DNA of 64,000 nt, from NCBI RefSeq assembly GCF_022581195.2, contig NC_061471.1, forward strand, positions 10,106,001 to 10,170,000. Reading direction: 5' to 3'. The notes under the pieces were generated by a model, which had not been told where the DNA came from, made no database searches, and saw only the letters and a program-made list of their open reading frames with translations. Each line of letters begins with the position of its first letter. Position 1 is the stretch's first letter. A program made the translations under genes and the position numbers. The stretch is from Helicoverpa zea (Eukaryota; Arthropoda; Insecta; Lepidoptera; Noctuidae). Positions 1 through 14,300 of this stretch are shown here, piece after piece.

Positions 1-1357
1 TTAAACTATAATACTATACTAGTCGTAATGTGCTATTATTGGTACAATATTGAGCCTTGGTAACGTTATTGAAGTAAATATTGATAGTTATTTGTACAGT
101 ATAGAGTAACGTCTTATAACTGTTCGATAAAACTAGTTATAGGAGAATAACGAAGTAAATGCAAAATACGTAAACATTGAAATTAAATTATTATGATCTC
201 AAGCAAAATTCCTTTGACTATCGCTTCGTGATCGCGGTGCGCATTGTACAAGAGACTAATAAAATTCCTGAATATTTAAAAATAATGTATTATTTATTTA
301 ATTGAAAATAATCATGATTCCTATATATAGCTTCGTTCACTTTATCGATAAATAACTTCGTCGTTTTGCAAGCAGCTGATCTGTTTCTGAGCCATTGTTA
401 TATTTAATTTCATACTTAATACTAGGTTGTGCTCATAGATAATTTTAGCCTTTGAACAACATAACTTTTGCGCTGTTTTGGCTGTACACGAATATAAGTA
501 AATATTGCTCTTTCCGAGGCACTTCGTGACACATGCCTTTCAATGAGCAAGGCATTGATTTAATAATCCGTGTTTTCTAATGAAGTATTTGGTTGCATTT
601 AATTTCGTATTTGTGTTAAGGCGCATAATTCCTAAAATTTGTATTTAGTGATTTGTTGATGACTGAAGTAAAGTTTAAACTTTTAAATATCGATAAATAA
701 GTTGCGAATCTTTTAAGTCGTTAGCAGTCAGTACAGCGTGATAATATTGTATTTATTTATTTTTTTCAATTATGCAGTAGACACAATACAAAGCGTCTTA
801 AAAAAATATGCCTTGTGGAAAGTGAGGCAGTAAAATATTTCTTTTTGCGAGGCAGCCACGTGATCGTTCACGCTGTCTCATCCAGTGATAGGGTATCTTT
901 GTATTGTGTCATAGTAGAATTTATTAGCTCTCTGTGTTGAGCAAATATTGTGGGACTGAGGTTTGTTAGACAGTCTTTGTATTCATTGAAATAGCACGAT
1001 TGATTTTGAACTTTCGTTTGTATTTCACGAAATCTGTAATGAGACTTTTCAGTGTAAAATTATGGACATCGATTTTTTAAAATGAATTTTGTTGTTTTAA
1101 TTAAAATACTGAAATAGTTGATTTATACAAGACTTGTCTAATGAAAATTGATCCTTTCAAAGTTAACTAGGTCACTGAGACGAATGCAACCATAATTATT
1201 ATGATGTTTATAATAATTAATTTAATGGAGTTCTTTGTTCAATAATAGTGAGACACGAATTACAAGCCTATCAAGATAATATTTAAATAGAGGATTCTCT
1301 TTATAAAGTTTTGAAGTTTTATTTGTTGTTGCCTTTTCCCTCAAATCTTTAGCAGTC
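1..1357. other. No gene recognised
   Basis: AT-rich sequence with many stops in all frames. I found no exon with splice sites and no protein resemblance. It may be intergenic or hold the far 3' UTR of the minus-strand mtIF2 gene: an AATAAA lies on the minus strand near 1320, about 550 bases past the mtIF2 stop, but nothing else fixes the transcript end. Confidence 0.5.
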
Positions 1358-1795
1358 GTTACAGGTAGTCAGAAACTATAAAGGGCTGGTATCTAATCGG
1401 GGTAACTGGGTTGAGGAGGTCAGATACGCAGTAAAACACTGATGCCCATTTTCACCAACAAATACCTAAATTAAGGGATCCCCTAAGAGCATTTACGGAA
1501 CACTTAATAAGAATTTCGTTTTCACCAAAGTTTAGGTATCCCTTATCCATAGTTATTTATGTCAAAATTGGGAGAGCCCTTATTCTAAGTGGCACTTAGA
1601 TTAAGAGATTGTTGGTGAAAATGGGCATAAGTGTCCCTTATAACCTTTTTTATTGGGGGAGCCCTTATTCTAAGTGACACTTAGGGAAACGTTAAGAGAT
1701 TGTTGGTGAAAACGGGCATGAGTGACTCAGCTACATCCCAGTTAGACTGGAAGCTGACCCCAACACATTTGGGAATGGCTAGACAGAATTGGGTA
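1358..1795 (+). repeat. SINE 3' part split by a MITE
   Basis: The flanks (1358-1441 and about 1720-1795) match the tail half of the lepidopteran SINE that is complete at 7247-7626: a run like GGTAACTGGGTTGAGG, then CAGCTACATCCCAGTTAGACTGGAAGC and an ACCCCAACA tail. The two halves are separated by the MITE at 1442-1719, so the SINE is older than the MITE. Confidence 0.7.
1442..1719. mobile_element. MITE with ATGCCC terminal inverted repeats
   Basis: The left end reads ATGCCCATTTTCACCAACAA and the right end is its reverse complement with one mismatch. Inside, a segment of about 60 bases around AGCCCTTATTCTAAGTG is present twice (1571-1630 and 1659-1719), so the right terminus has been duplicated in tandem. 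No coding capacity. The superfamily is not assignable from what I can see. Confidence 0.7.
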
Positions 1796-1873
1796 AAATG
1801 GAATGGGGTAGTAAGTAGGTAAATAAAACACAAATAACTATATAAATTATTTCTATAATTTATGTTACGGTAA

Positions 1874-4800
1874 CTAAAAGCCGGGGTCCCAGGCCGTGCT
1901 GGCGGCGGCGGCTCGGCGGCAGTAGCACACGACGCTGTCGCCCGCCTGCACCTGAAGCGCCGGCTCGAAGCGCAGCCCACACTCCATGTCGTTCTTTATT
2001 GTGGTTACCTCGTCTTTTAGGTGTTTCATTGATGCTAGTTTACCTAGGAATAACATACATAGGTTGAAAAAAGCTTCCCACAAATACTTTATTTCCTTTA
2101 ACTAACTTCCCAAAAAGAGGAGACACTTTTTGGGAAGTCATAAGAGACTCGTATGGAGCTTTATCTTTATCACTATCATGTGAACTTTTAGCCCGGTCAA
2201 AATAGACATTTGAAATAACAAAAATTCCCACAAAGCTGATTTTTGGTGGAGAGCTAGATTTGATCATTATAAATAAAATACTAAAAGTCCCCATCGATCC
2301 CATGTGTGCGTCAAAAGTTATTCGAGGTCAAATGTCAAAATTTTTGCTTTTTTGTGTTTTTTTCGAAAACGGTAAGTTTTATCAAAAAAATACATCAGAT
2401 CAAAATTGTAGATTATAATTTTTTCTACAAAAATGGCATAAACAGTTTTCTCCTAAATCTTACCATTCCTGAGATATCGCGCTTCAAAGTATATTCCATA
2501 CATGACATGCACACATTTCCACGCCACCTGTGAGGAAGTGTACTCGGCGCCTTTTTTTTATTGTGGTTTCCCCTGTAGGCCTACTCCACTAACTGTCATG
2601 ACAATTTTAGGATAGTTTAAGGGAATAATTGCCGTCAAGTTCTAATATGATGTCATTATTGATATTAACTATTGGGTTAACTATTATTGTGATTGTTTTA
2701 GATTTATCAGATTCATACAAAAACTCGTGGTGGGTTCGATTTCAGGTCAGACAAGTACCAATGCAACTTTTCTAAGTTTGTATGTACTTTCTAAGCATAT
2801 CTTGGACACCAATGACTGTTTTTCTGATGGCACGTTAAACTGTAGGTTCTGGATGTCATTGAACATCCTTGGCAGTCGTTATGGGTAGTCAGAAGCCAGT
2901 AAGTCTGACACCAGTCTAACCAAGGGGTATTGGGTTGCCCGGGTAACTGGGTTAAGGGCAGGGGGAGGACACTCCGTACATTTTGACAGCTAAGTAAACG
3001 AAGAGTCGCCACCTTTTATTTGGCCCGGAAACTATTTACTATCTAAAAGATACCTTAAATTACCAACAGATGGCACTACACTATAATCGATTTTGTTTGT
3101 TAATATCAAATTATTTATGCAATATTAATTAGAGAAAAGTATGAGGAAAATATTAGACACTTTAAACAAAAATATAATAGGCGAATAAATTAAATACGGT
3201 TTAAAAAAGCACAAATATCAAATTTCATCTAAAAAGACCTGGTGTCAGTATTCCAAGTAACTTAACAAAACCGATCATAATAATATCAATATGGCGGTTT
3301 TTTGCATTCCGCATACACGCGTAAATAAAAAGTAATATATAATAATTATTTGTTTTCCTTCGACCTTTTACTATATTAACGATGACATTTTCTATTAGGG
3401 TAAGTAGCACCATGTAACTATAACGATAACCAATGTTATAGTTATATGGTGCTACTTATTACTTGCTTTTTTATAGCTATAGCTATGTAGGTAGTTCGGG
3501 GCCAATTTAGAGAAAGATGGCGCATTGTCAAATTGGGTTGCAAGAATAACACGTGAGTGGGCTCTCTTTTCCCTATATATTACTTTACTCTTTGGTTAAG
3601 GGGGTCAGATAGGGCAGTCACTCCTTGTAAAGGACTGGTACTTAGCTACATCCGGTTAAACTGGAAGCCGACCCCAACATAGTTGGGAAAAGGGCTCGGA
3701 GGATGATTTGATACTACAATCATTTTAGCAATTGCAAAAAATAATGTCAGGAGTTTTTCTGGGGCAGGTGGGAGTAAAGTTTTAATAGGGTCCAGATATT
3801 ATGTATCAATTTCCAACCCCAGTCTTCTGGATAAAAATGGAAATGTAAAAATGAAAAATTAGCGTGCGATAATTTTCTACAACTTTAAAAGCGGATTGTC
3901 GCGACTTCAGCGGTTTAAAAAATTTTGTTCTATGTTTAGTGATGCAGAACCATGCCTTAGGACTGCAGTACGCTGATATTTAAGATTTAAAAGTGGGCAA
4001 TCTAGCCTTAGCGACAAGCCACGTGAAGGTAATTCAAAACCCGACATGACCCAAGATAATATCGAGGCTATGCGGCAGTTAATTCTCGCAGACCAACATG
4101 TAACATACCGTGACATGGATCTGTGGGCATTACGATTGTTTTACATTCCCCAAAATTAAGTAAAGTCTTCGTGGTAAACGTTTCAGAACACCTGAAAAAG
4201 CTGTTGACACATACAAATCGGCCAATTTGACTACCCCTACTTCAGAATGGAATAAATAATTCAAGAACTGGGTTTAATGCATGCAAAAGTGCATTAAATA
4301 TCGCGGAGAATTCTTTGAAAAACAATAAATGGTATTAACCTATTAGATTGTCAATACGTATTTCAAACGACACAACTTAAAGGCAGCCGTCGTATGTACG
4401 TGGCTTATATGTGCATATCATGTGTAGTGTGACTCTTTGAATCGCGATATCTCAGGAATGGTAAGATTTAGGAGAAAACTGTTAATGCCATTTTTGTAGA
4501 AAATTTAAAGATCTACAACTTTGGTCTGATGTCTTTTTTTGATAAAACTTACCGTTTTCGAAAAAAAAACAAAAAACCTAAAATTTTGACATTTGACTTC
4601 GAATAACTTTTGACGCACACATGGGATCGATAGGGACTTTTAGTATTTTATTTATAATGATCAAATCTAGCTCTCCACCAAAAATCAGCTTTGTGGGAAT
4701 TTTTGTTATTTGACCACTAATTTTATGTCTATTTTGACCGGGCTATTTGTCAAATGCCGATTGCAATCATATCCAATTTTAAGAATATAAAGATAAAGTT

Positions 4801-7800
4801 CATCATATTAGTGTGTGACGGCAAATGGTCTCGGCTTTCTTTTGAAAAACTTAGGTAGTCGTACTAGAAAGTAGAAAATCCAGTAACCAATCTTATCGCA
4901 GTCGCTCCACGTAAAGCTCTGGTACTAAAGTGCATTCGGAGAGTCTGGAAGCCGGTCCTAACACAGTCTGGAAATGGCTGGACAGATGACGTCATGGCAA
5001 AGTGTTGATCGAGCAAAAAGATGGTGTCAGTTTTTTGTGTGAACAATGCACGTGGCATATTGTTAATTTCAAAACAAAACTAACCTTCAAAAATGACCTC
5101 TTGTCCCCTTATAACCCTATACAGCGCGTTCCTATTGAGCGTGCCCTTCACACAGCGGCAGCCGGCGACTGGGACTTTCTTCTTGTTCTCAGTCACTATG
5201 AATTCTTGTAGGACATTCGCTTCGCCTGGAAGAAATGACATGTATTATTTACAGTGCGTCAAATCTGGTGGATGATTGATATTGATTTCTTTCGAATAAA
5301 CATAAAATTTTGAAACCATTAATAAAAAAAGCTCCTCATTCCATTTTTAACCCCCGAACCGAGGAGTGGGTTTTTTAAAATTTGGACCGGGTTAGATGAA
5401 TTTTGCTCTATATATTAAGTAGCTACTATTAACCGATCTTCGATCAGAATAACTTGGGGGAGCTACATACCCAACAACCGTGGGCCCTTATTTCTAGCAT
5501 GAGGGTTAAAAAACAACAACGTAGATTACATAGAACAACATACCAATAATCTCCTCCTCAGTCGTCTTAGGTATCCTGGCACTGATTTCCTCTTTCACAT
5601 CATCAACCAGCCTATATATGACGTTATGCATCTTGACAGGTATGTTCTTTTTCTTGGCGTCGACCGATATCGCCGGCGGGCAGTCCACGTTGAACGCGTA
5701 AATCACAGCTTTGAACATTTCTGCCGTCTGCAAGTGGAAATAGGTCATATTTCTAGGGGTTGAAGGTGTGTTGTGGTCACCAAAAGGTGACCTTTACTAA
5801 TTCTATTAAGCTAAAGAGTTTGTTTGGTTGAACACGCTCACATTAAGATTAAGAACTATTTACACAAATTGAAAAAAAATTGCCAGAGTTAGCCCATTTA
5901 TCGACGAACGCTATTTGTTTATTTTTCCGGGTTCGAGGAAACCGAATGAAGCTGTTGTCATCTATATATATATAAAAATGAAACCAGCTTTCCGTTGTCA
6001 CCACATAACATGAAAACGGCTTGACCGATTTGGCTGAAAATTAGAGGGGAGGTAACTTAGACCCGAGAGAAGGTTTTAGTTTTTGTCACTATCCGGCTAC
6101 GGGACGCGGGTGAAACCGCGGGCGAAAGCTAGTAAACTATAAATACTGTTGATCCCAGTCTTTTCATCAATTTGCTGACATGTCAATAGACAACTGGTTG
6201 AAGTAGTCGTTCAATCAAACAGCTAGCTCTTTGACCGAATAACGCTGTTCATTTGATTGAAGGACTATTATCCTGTAGGTATAAATAATCCTCACCTCTA
6301 AATCATTAGGCGTGACGGGTCCCACACCGAAGTGCACCAAGTCCAGCCTGACTCGGTCGTGCTCGTCATACGTCTCCAAGATGTCCAGGATAGCCTCCAC
6401 TGAACCGTCCACATCACCTAGGGGAGAAAAAACAATTTAATTCGTCATTTTTGTGATGGTTGCAAGTCAGGCTTCGCCTGAGGGTTCAATAAACTCATCA
6501 TCAACGTGCCTTGACTTTCATCGAAAAAACTGGGGTATTTAATTTTTTTTCATGGCGATGACGGACAAAGTCTTAAAAGCTAGATGTAGTTATTTTAGTT
6601 TAGTCTCCGCCACACTGCTGGCCGTACCTAAGTCTTCAATTACTTCAGATAGAATAGGTCCTGGAAATGTTTAGTCTTGCCATCATTGCTTTGCGTCTAT
6701 AAATCTTCTACTATTAGCCCGGTCAAAATAGACATTTGAAATAACAAAAATTCCCGGAAAGCTGATTTTTGGTGGAGAGCTAGATTTGATCATTCTAAAT
6801 TAAATACTAAAAGTCCCCATCGATCCCATGTGTGCGTCAAAAGTTATTCGAGGTCAAATGTCAAAATTTTTGGTTTTTTGTGTTTTTTTCGAAAACGGTA
6901 AGTTTTATCAAAAAAATACATCAGACCAAAATTGTAGATTATAAAATTTTCTACAAAAATGGCATAAACAGTTTTCTCCTAAATGTTACCATTCCTGAGA
7001 TATCGCGCTTCAAAGTATATTCCATACATGACACACACATTTTCACGCCACCTGTGAGCTAGTGTACTCGGCGCGTTTTTTTATCGTGGTTTCCCCTGTA
7101 GGCCTACTCCACTAACTGTCATGACAATTTTAGGATAGTTTAAGGGAATAATTGCCGTCAAGTTCTAATATGATGTCATTATTGATATTAACTATTGGGT
7201 TAACTATTATTGTGATTGTTTTAGATTTATCAGATTCATACAAAAACTCGTGGTGGCCTAGTGGGTAAAGAACCAACCTCTCAAGTATGTGTGGGTTCGA
7301 TTCCAGGTCAGACAAGTACCAATGCAAATTTTCTAAGTTTGTATGTACTTTCTAAGCATATCTTGGACACCAATGACTGTGTTTCTGATGGCACGTTAAA
7401 CTGTAGGTTCTGGCTATCATTGAACATCCTTGGCAGTCATTATGAGTAGTCAGAAGCCAGTAAGTCTGACACCAGTCTAACCAAGGGGTATTGGGTTGCC
7501 CGGGTAACTGGGTTAAGGGGGTCAGATGGGGCAGTCGCTCCTTGTAAAGGACTGGTACTTAGCTACATCCGGTTAAACTGGAAGCCGACCCCAACATAGT
7601 TAGGAAAAGGGCTCGGAGGATGATTTGATACTACAATCATTTTTGCAATTGCAAAAAATAATGTCAGGAGTTTTTCTGGAGCAGGTGGGAGTAAAGTTTT
7701 AATAGGGTCCAGATATTATGTATCAATTTCCAACCCCAGTCTTCTGGATAAAAATGGAAATGTCGAAGAAAAATTAGCGTGCGATAATTTTCTACAAATT

Positions 7801-10800
7801 TAAAAGTGGATTGTCGCGACTTCAGAGGTTTAAAAAATTTTGTTCTGTGTTTAGTGATGCACAACCATGCCATAGGACTGCAGTACGCTGATATTTAGGT
7901 TTTAAAAGTGGGCAATCTAGCCTTAGCGACAAGCCACGTGAAGGTAATTTAAAACCCGATATGACCCAAGATAATATCGAGGCTATGCGGCAGTTAATTG
8001 TCGCAGACCAACATGTAACATACTGTGACATGGATCCGTGGGCATTACGATTGTTTTACATTCCCCAAAATTCAGTAAAGTCTTCGTGGTAAACGTTTCA
8101 GCACACCTGAAAAAGCTAAAATCGGCCAATTTGACTACCCCCACTTCAGAATGGAATAAATATTTCAAGAACTGGGTTTAATGCATGCAAAAGTGCATTA
8201 AATATCGCGGAGAATTCTTTGAAAAACAATAAATGGTATTAACCTATTAGATTGTCTATACTTATTTCAAACGACACAACTTAAAGGCAGCCGTCGTATA
8301 TACGTGGCTTATATTTGGATATCATGTGTAGTGTGACTCTTTGAATCGCGATATCTCAGGAATGGTAAGATTTAGGAGAAAACTGTTAATGCCATTTTTG
8401 TAGAAAATTTAAAGATCTACAACTTTGGTCTGGTGTCTTTTTTTGATCAAACTTACCGTTTTCGAAAAAAAAAACAAAAAACCTACAATTTTGACATTTG
8501 ACCTCGAATAACTTTTGACGCACACATGGGATCGATGGGGACTTTTAGTATTTTATTTATAATGATCAAATCTAGCTCTCCACCAAAAATCAGCTTTGTG
8601 GGAATTTTTATTATTTGACTACTACTTTTATGTCTATTTTGACCGGGCTATATCCTCAGGAAGAAAAGAAACACGTTTTTTAGGAGGGGTTCTTAAAAAA
8701 GACTTTCTTAAACGTGTTTTTTTTAAAGTTCAACTACCTTTAACGATGACAGTGAGCGTGGGATGGTTGTCATGTTGTATCATCTTCTCCCTGGGTCCGT
8801 CGGCTCGCAGCTTGTATCTGCCCAGTGCTCGCTTGCGGGCGAGCCTGGCCGCGTACTGCTCGTGATGAGCCGCCTCCTTGGCAGCGATGACCTCCTGGTC
8901 GGCGGCTTGCTTCTCCTTCATGCGCTGGTTGTGACGCCACCGCATTACCTCGTTGGCACGTTTCTAGAGAGAATAGCCATGAATTAAACCTGACAGCAAT
9001 CATTTTCATTTGATACCCATATCATGGGGGTGGATTTCAAACAGCCAGCCCGCCATCTTGGGGAGGTCGCCATATTGGATTTATACTGACGTTTCTTAGC
9101 TAGTCAAGTTTTGTCATCAAAATTCAGAATGCGTGCAAAATTTCAATCTTTAGATACTGCTTCACGCTGCTCGAAGAGATTCAAGTCTTTGTCTAGCTCA
9201 AAAAAAATACTGGTATGCAATAATGTAGCAAGTAACAACTACTTTGGTAATATCTAACTCACCTCAGAACTAACTTCCAGCACCTGGTCACCGGCTGAGG
9301 GCAGCTCCCTCCAGCCGAGTACTGACACGGGTGTTGACGGCGGCGCCTCTTGTACCGACCTGCCTTCCGCCGAGTTTAGTACTCTAACCTACATATATGA
9401 GTACATACATGTAAAAAATATATATAAAAATATGAATATACATTTCAGTGATTACACATTATTATCCAGAAATTTGGCTAAATTGGTAATTATATGCGTA
9501 CAAAAAAAAAAACTTGGAAGAGCTTAACTTTAACTGGTTAACATACCTTAGCCCACCCGTTGCCTGCGACAATGATGCTCCCTCGCCGTAACGTACCGCG
9601 TTGTACTAATACTGTTGCTTGTTTTCTACAACAACACACAAAATACATAACTTACTTCCAGTCTAGATTTATTGGACCAAATAATGATTAAAAAGCTAAG
9701 ACCAGCTAGAGTAATTTTGCATAATTTATTTATTTATTTATGTAACATGGAAGACTTACAGCTAAAATAACTAGAAATAACACAAGTTTAGTTAACAGGG
9801 AGCCAACGACAAGTCTTCACTTATAGCAATAGTGTAACAATTGTAAAAAGAATGAGCAAACTGAGCATGCACAGGTTTTATAAAATAAAATATGTAACTT
9901 ATTGCCAACCAGTCAAATAACCAGGCTAAAATAAAATAAAGTAACATAAAGTAAAAAAAATAAAAAATACTACAAGAACAATGGTAGGAACAAAAACAAA
10001 ATATAAGAAAACTAATCTAACTTTTGAAGAAGCTACGGCTTAGACACCCTCTCGCCGACACAACACTGGTTATAAATGGATCGAAATCATGCTGCCTGCA
10101 TAGGTTGTTGAAGCAACGGCTTGCTCGCACAATATAACTATTTTGTCTGTAATTGGTAGACGCATTCGGTATACGTAGTGGTGGATTGAAACGAACTAAT
10201 TTATGTGGGATGTTAAAGAAAAGTTTTGATAAGAGTTCAGGACTGTCGATGTCATTATTAATTATTTTTAACAAATAAATAAAGTCAGCAATTTCTCTGC
10301 GTCGAAAAAGTGGTAATAATACAGAATAAATAAAACATCAAAGGCGGTAAAAACTTCACCAGAAACAAAGACTACAGGGGACTCTACTCTTTGTTTCTGC
10401 TACATTTCAAAAACTTGGAAAGCGGCAGAATATTTAGGTATAAAGCTGTTCAATACTTCTCTACTCACCCAGTCCTAGGGTCCAACAGGGCTTCTATAAC
10501 GACACCCTCAACATACCCTCCAGGGTCAGCCTTCAGCTCCATGAGCTGGGCTTGCAAAGTCAGAGCTTCGACCAGCGTATCAAGATTCTGTTTCTTCAAA
10601 GCAGACACGGGTATGGCCTGGATGTCACCGCCGAGCGCTTCGCAAACTATGCCTTGTGTCGCTAGAGAGCGCATTGTGCGTTCCTGAGGGGAGAATACGA
10701 TAGGATAAGCTAAATTCAACTAGGATTTAGTTGTAAGTTTTAGAGAATTTTAATACAGGCCTTGTAGTCCCATAGGTAAGGAGGCTATTTGATTTGAAGC

Positions 10801-11322
10801 TAATGCCCAGACTCCAAAAAAGCGTAGACGGGATGTTTAAATTACGAAATTGTATTGGTAGATGAAAAACTTTTTCACATTCGAGGACGAATTATATACG
10901 ACTTTATTTCGACAACATAAAGCTGATTTTACAATAACTTGGCATAAGAAGCGAAGGTAATTAGATGATTTTCCAGTACTCTTGAAGAATGACTTAATAT
11001 TTCTACTCAGTATGACGTAATAATTCGTAATAGATCATTATAATACAAATATGGAGTGAAGTAATGATTGATGATTAAGCGATGATGGTTCACGACAGTA
11101 AAATGTTAATTACCTAAACACGTGCCACGGTCTAATCTACTTACTACGAAAGTGGGTTTTTTTATGTAGTTTACGCTCATAATTGTTAATATGGTTTATT
11201 TTAAACCAACAGACCATAATATGTGGATTGGTTGAAAACTCTTAATACAATGAATGTGTATTTTTAGGGTTCCGTACCTCAAAAGGAAAAAACGGAACCC
11301 TTATAGGATCACTTTGTTGTCC

Positions 11323-11373
<51 letters not shown>

Positions 11374-14300
11374 AAGACCCTTTATCTCAAGAACGCGTGG
11401 ACGTATCAAGCTGAAATTCAAATGAAATACTCAGGTCTATTGTCCCTTTAAGCTGTGAAAATATCAAACTTCTAAGCCAAGCCAATCAAAAGATACAGCC
11501 AATTATGTCGATATTTTCAACAAATTTTGGACACTCGCAAAGGAATCAAAACCTACAGGATACTTCCCGTAAACTCAGAGTCTTGAAATTTGGCATGAAG
11601 CATTGTCATATAATGCAAATATAGGAAAAATTGCGAAAATCTCATTTTTTTAGTTATATAATATAAAAAAAATATTTTAATAAAATGAAACTTACTACCT
11701 TATTTCTCACGAACGAATAAAGATATCAAATTGAAATTTATACCAAATACCTAAGTCTATTGTCCCTTTAGGCAGTAAAAAAATCAAACTTCTAAGTTAA
11801 CGCGATCAAAAGATACAGCAGTTATGCCGACACCTTAGACGAATTTCCGTCACACGCTAGGGAATCAAAACCTACAAGGTACTTCCCGTGAACTCAGAAT
11901 CTTGAAATTCGCCACGAAGCAGCGTTATATAGTACAGATAAAGGAAAAATTGCGAAAATGATAAATTTGAAGTTACATAAAATATTAAAATAAATTGAGG
12001 TAAAAAAATCTTTAAAAACAAGCTTTTATTTAAATGCGCTAAGAATAAAAAAAATAACTTTTACTGTAACTTTACTGATTTATGTTTTAAAAGCTTGTCG
12101 CGACATTTAAGTACTCGTATTTACTTAGTAAAATCGCGACAAGCTTTTAAAACATAAATCAGTAAAGTTACAGTAAAAGTTATTTTTTTTATTCTTAGCG
12201 CATTTAAATAAAAGCTTGTTTTTAAAGATTTTTTTACCTCAATTTATTTTATACTTTTTAGTTTTGATTTGGTAAAGTGCACTTTATTTTACTTGCCTGT
12301 CATTGGATACCTATATGGATGGGATTGAAAAAAATAGGTTATTCACCATTTTGTAGCGGCGGCCATCTTGGATTTTTATTTCGTAAAGTGCAATGTGTTC
12401 TACTAGTCAATCCCTTTCATTTGATACCCATATTGTATAGGTACTTTAAAAATAACTAGTCCGCCATCTTGTATATTTAGCCATGTTGGATTTAGGATGA
12501 CGTCACATAGCTTAACATGCATTGTCATCCAAACTAAACATGTATGCAAAATTGCAGCTCAATCGGTTGAGGGCAAGTGCCTTAAAATTGAGTTGTAAAA
12601 TTCCACCCGAACACACATAGTTACATACATACATACATACATACATTGCAAGTTAAATAAAAAAAAAAAAAAAAAAAAAAAAAAGCTTGTAATAAAAGCT
12701 TGTAATATTATTTTTGCTTACACGACATAAAATATTTTTTTAATAATTATAAACTTACTACCTACCCTTTTTTACATGAACGCGTAGAGATATTAAAGTT
12801 GAAATTCATATCAAACACTTCTTAAATATAATAGCCTCTAAACTGTGAAAAATTTTAAATCATTCAAAGGTCATTGGGCACCGTAGTATGGAACACGGCG
12901 GATACGAACGAAATATAGCACAGTATAATGATAAAGGCTCTGATTTACTATGGCATTAGTCGCATCTATGTGAACCATGGGATTCTAGAGAAAATCAGGT
13001 GTAAACATCAAATATTTTCCTCATTTCAATGGGGAATTTAAACGACCAAGTATGACGGATTTGAGAAATCATTTCTTTGTAGTGAAAGAGTATACTCGCC
13101 GTTTATTTCCATTGTCATCAGGTCAGGATCTGATGATGGAAATCCTGAGAAATCGAGGGCAACTATCAGAAATTGTAGGCATGCATAGGATTAAAACTTG
13201 ATTCTCAGATGTATGTCTGGTGATACTATCAAACAGTGAAAGTTTAGAGCTTACCTGATGATGGAGACGTGAGAAAGTCGAGAGAACTCTATGTATATTT
13301 AAAAAAATAAAAGATCCCATTAGTAGTGAATTCTCATCACCTAAAATAAAATAAGCTCCAACACTAGGTTACGTTATAAATTGTAAAGGAGTTCCCATAA
13401 CTATATCTGATCTTTGCTATCGATGCCACAATGGCAGTTAAACCTATCTATGTGGAAAGTCTTCGCCAATACGAATAAAATAAGCCCAAACACGTGGTAG
13501 TTGCAACATACCGTTCAGAAGTTCCCTCGACTCTCTGTAGTCTCCATAATCAAATCAGCTCCAAACCTTCACTGTTTACAAGTACCCTCAAAAATACACT
13601 CACATGTCTGGTTTTGACTCGATGCGTGACTACAATATTCAAGAGTTGCCATCGATTTCTCAGGGTTTCCAGATCCTCATCAGAACCTGGTCATCCGAAT
13701 TGGCATGTTCTTTCTTTATGAAAAGTCTTTAACAATAAAAACTAGCATTGCAACCTGTACAATCCTCTGAAACTGCTTGTCTTTTATATTTTTCAAACGA
13801 TCCTGGACATTCGTCTCCATGGAATTTTAATAAAATATTTATATTCAAAGAAACGTCATACCATTCTCCACGATTTAAAACTACTTTGATTCATGTCCGC
13901 CACTTTTTACAAAGCGGGTCAGATATGCCCAATGACCTTTAAGACATAATTAGTTATTTTCAATCAGATTTCTGAATGATGACTATAAAATGTTGTATTA
14001 ACTTTAATAAAATAACTTTTACAAAGTACTGGCCTACTATTTTAGTTATATTATAAAATAAAATATATTAGCTATTTTGACTCTCACGAAATTACCATAA
14101 CTATGATTGTTCTAAACTGAACGGTTGGCGCGAGACTCACTTTTTATCTATACAGGATTTGTACGGAACCCTCGGTGCGCGAGTCCGACTCGCACTTGGC
14201 CGGTTTATTTGTGTAAACAATATAATTTAAACATTTTAGAAGTATATTGGTGCAGTCAGCAAAAGTAAGCTAATGAACACTGGCTTCTCAATGGAAATTG

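Larger units (their letters stand above)
11266..14208 (+). repeat. Lepidopteran interspersed repeat complex in mtIF2 intron
   Basis: Opens with GGGTTCCGTACCTCAAAAGG and a mirrored ACGGAACCC (a short hairpin), followed by a CTGT microsatellite. It closes with TACGGAACCCTCGG, GAGTCCGACTCGCA and CTTGGCCGGTTT, an end common in moth genomes. Between them, a motif of the type 'ACGAACG..AGATATCAAATTGAAATT..TATTGTCCC' recurs near 11390, 11705 and 12770, so the body is built of diverged monomers. Other repeats have inserted into it (11990-12247, 12265-12684). No open coding frame. Confidence 0.6.

Noticed and set aside
1681..1980. 99-codon minus-strand frame overlapping the mtIF2 end
   Set aside because: Out of frame with the mtIF2 C-terminal exon (1874-2043), which matches the family's ending WDPGF.
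7247..7320. A tRNA gene
   Set aside because: A- and B-box-like words are present, but there is no cloverleaf with paired acceptor arms, and the sequence continues into a SINE body found in several copies.
11323..11372. CRISPR-like or satellite array
   Set aside because: A simple CTGT microsatellite without spacers; the host is a eukaryote.
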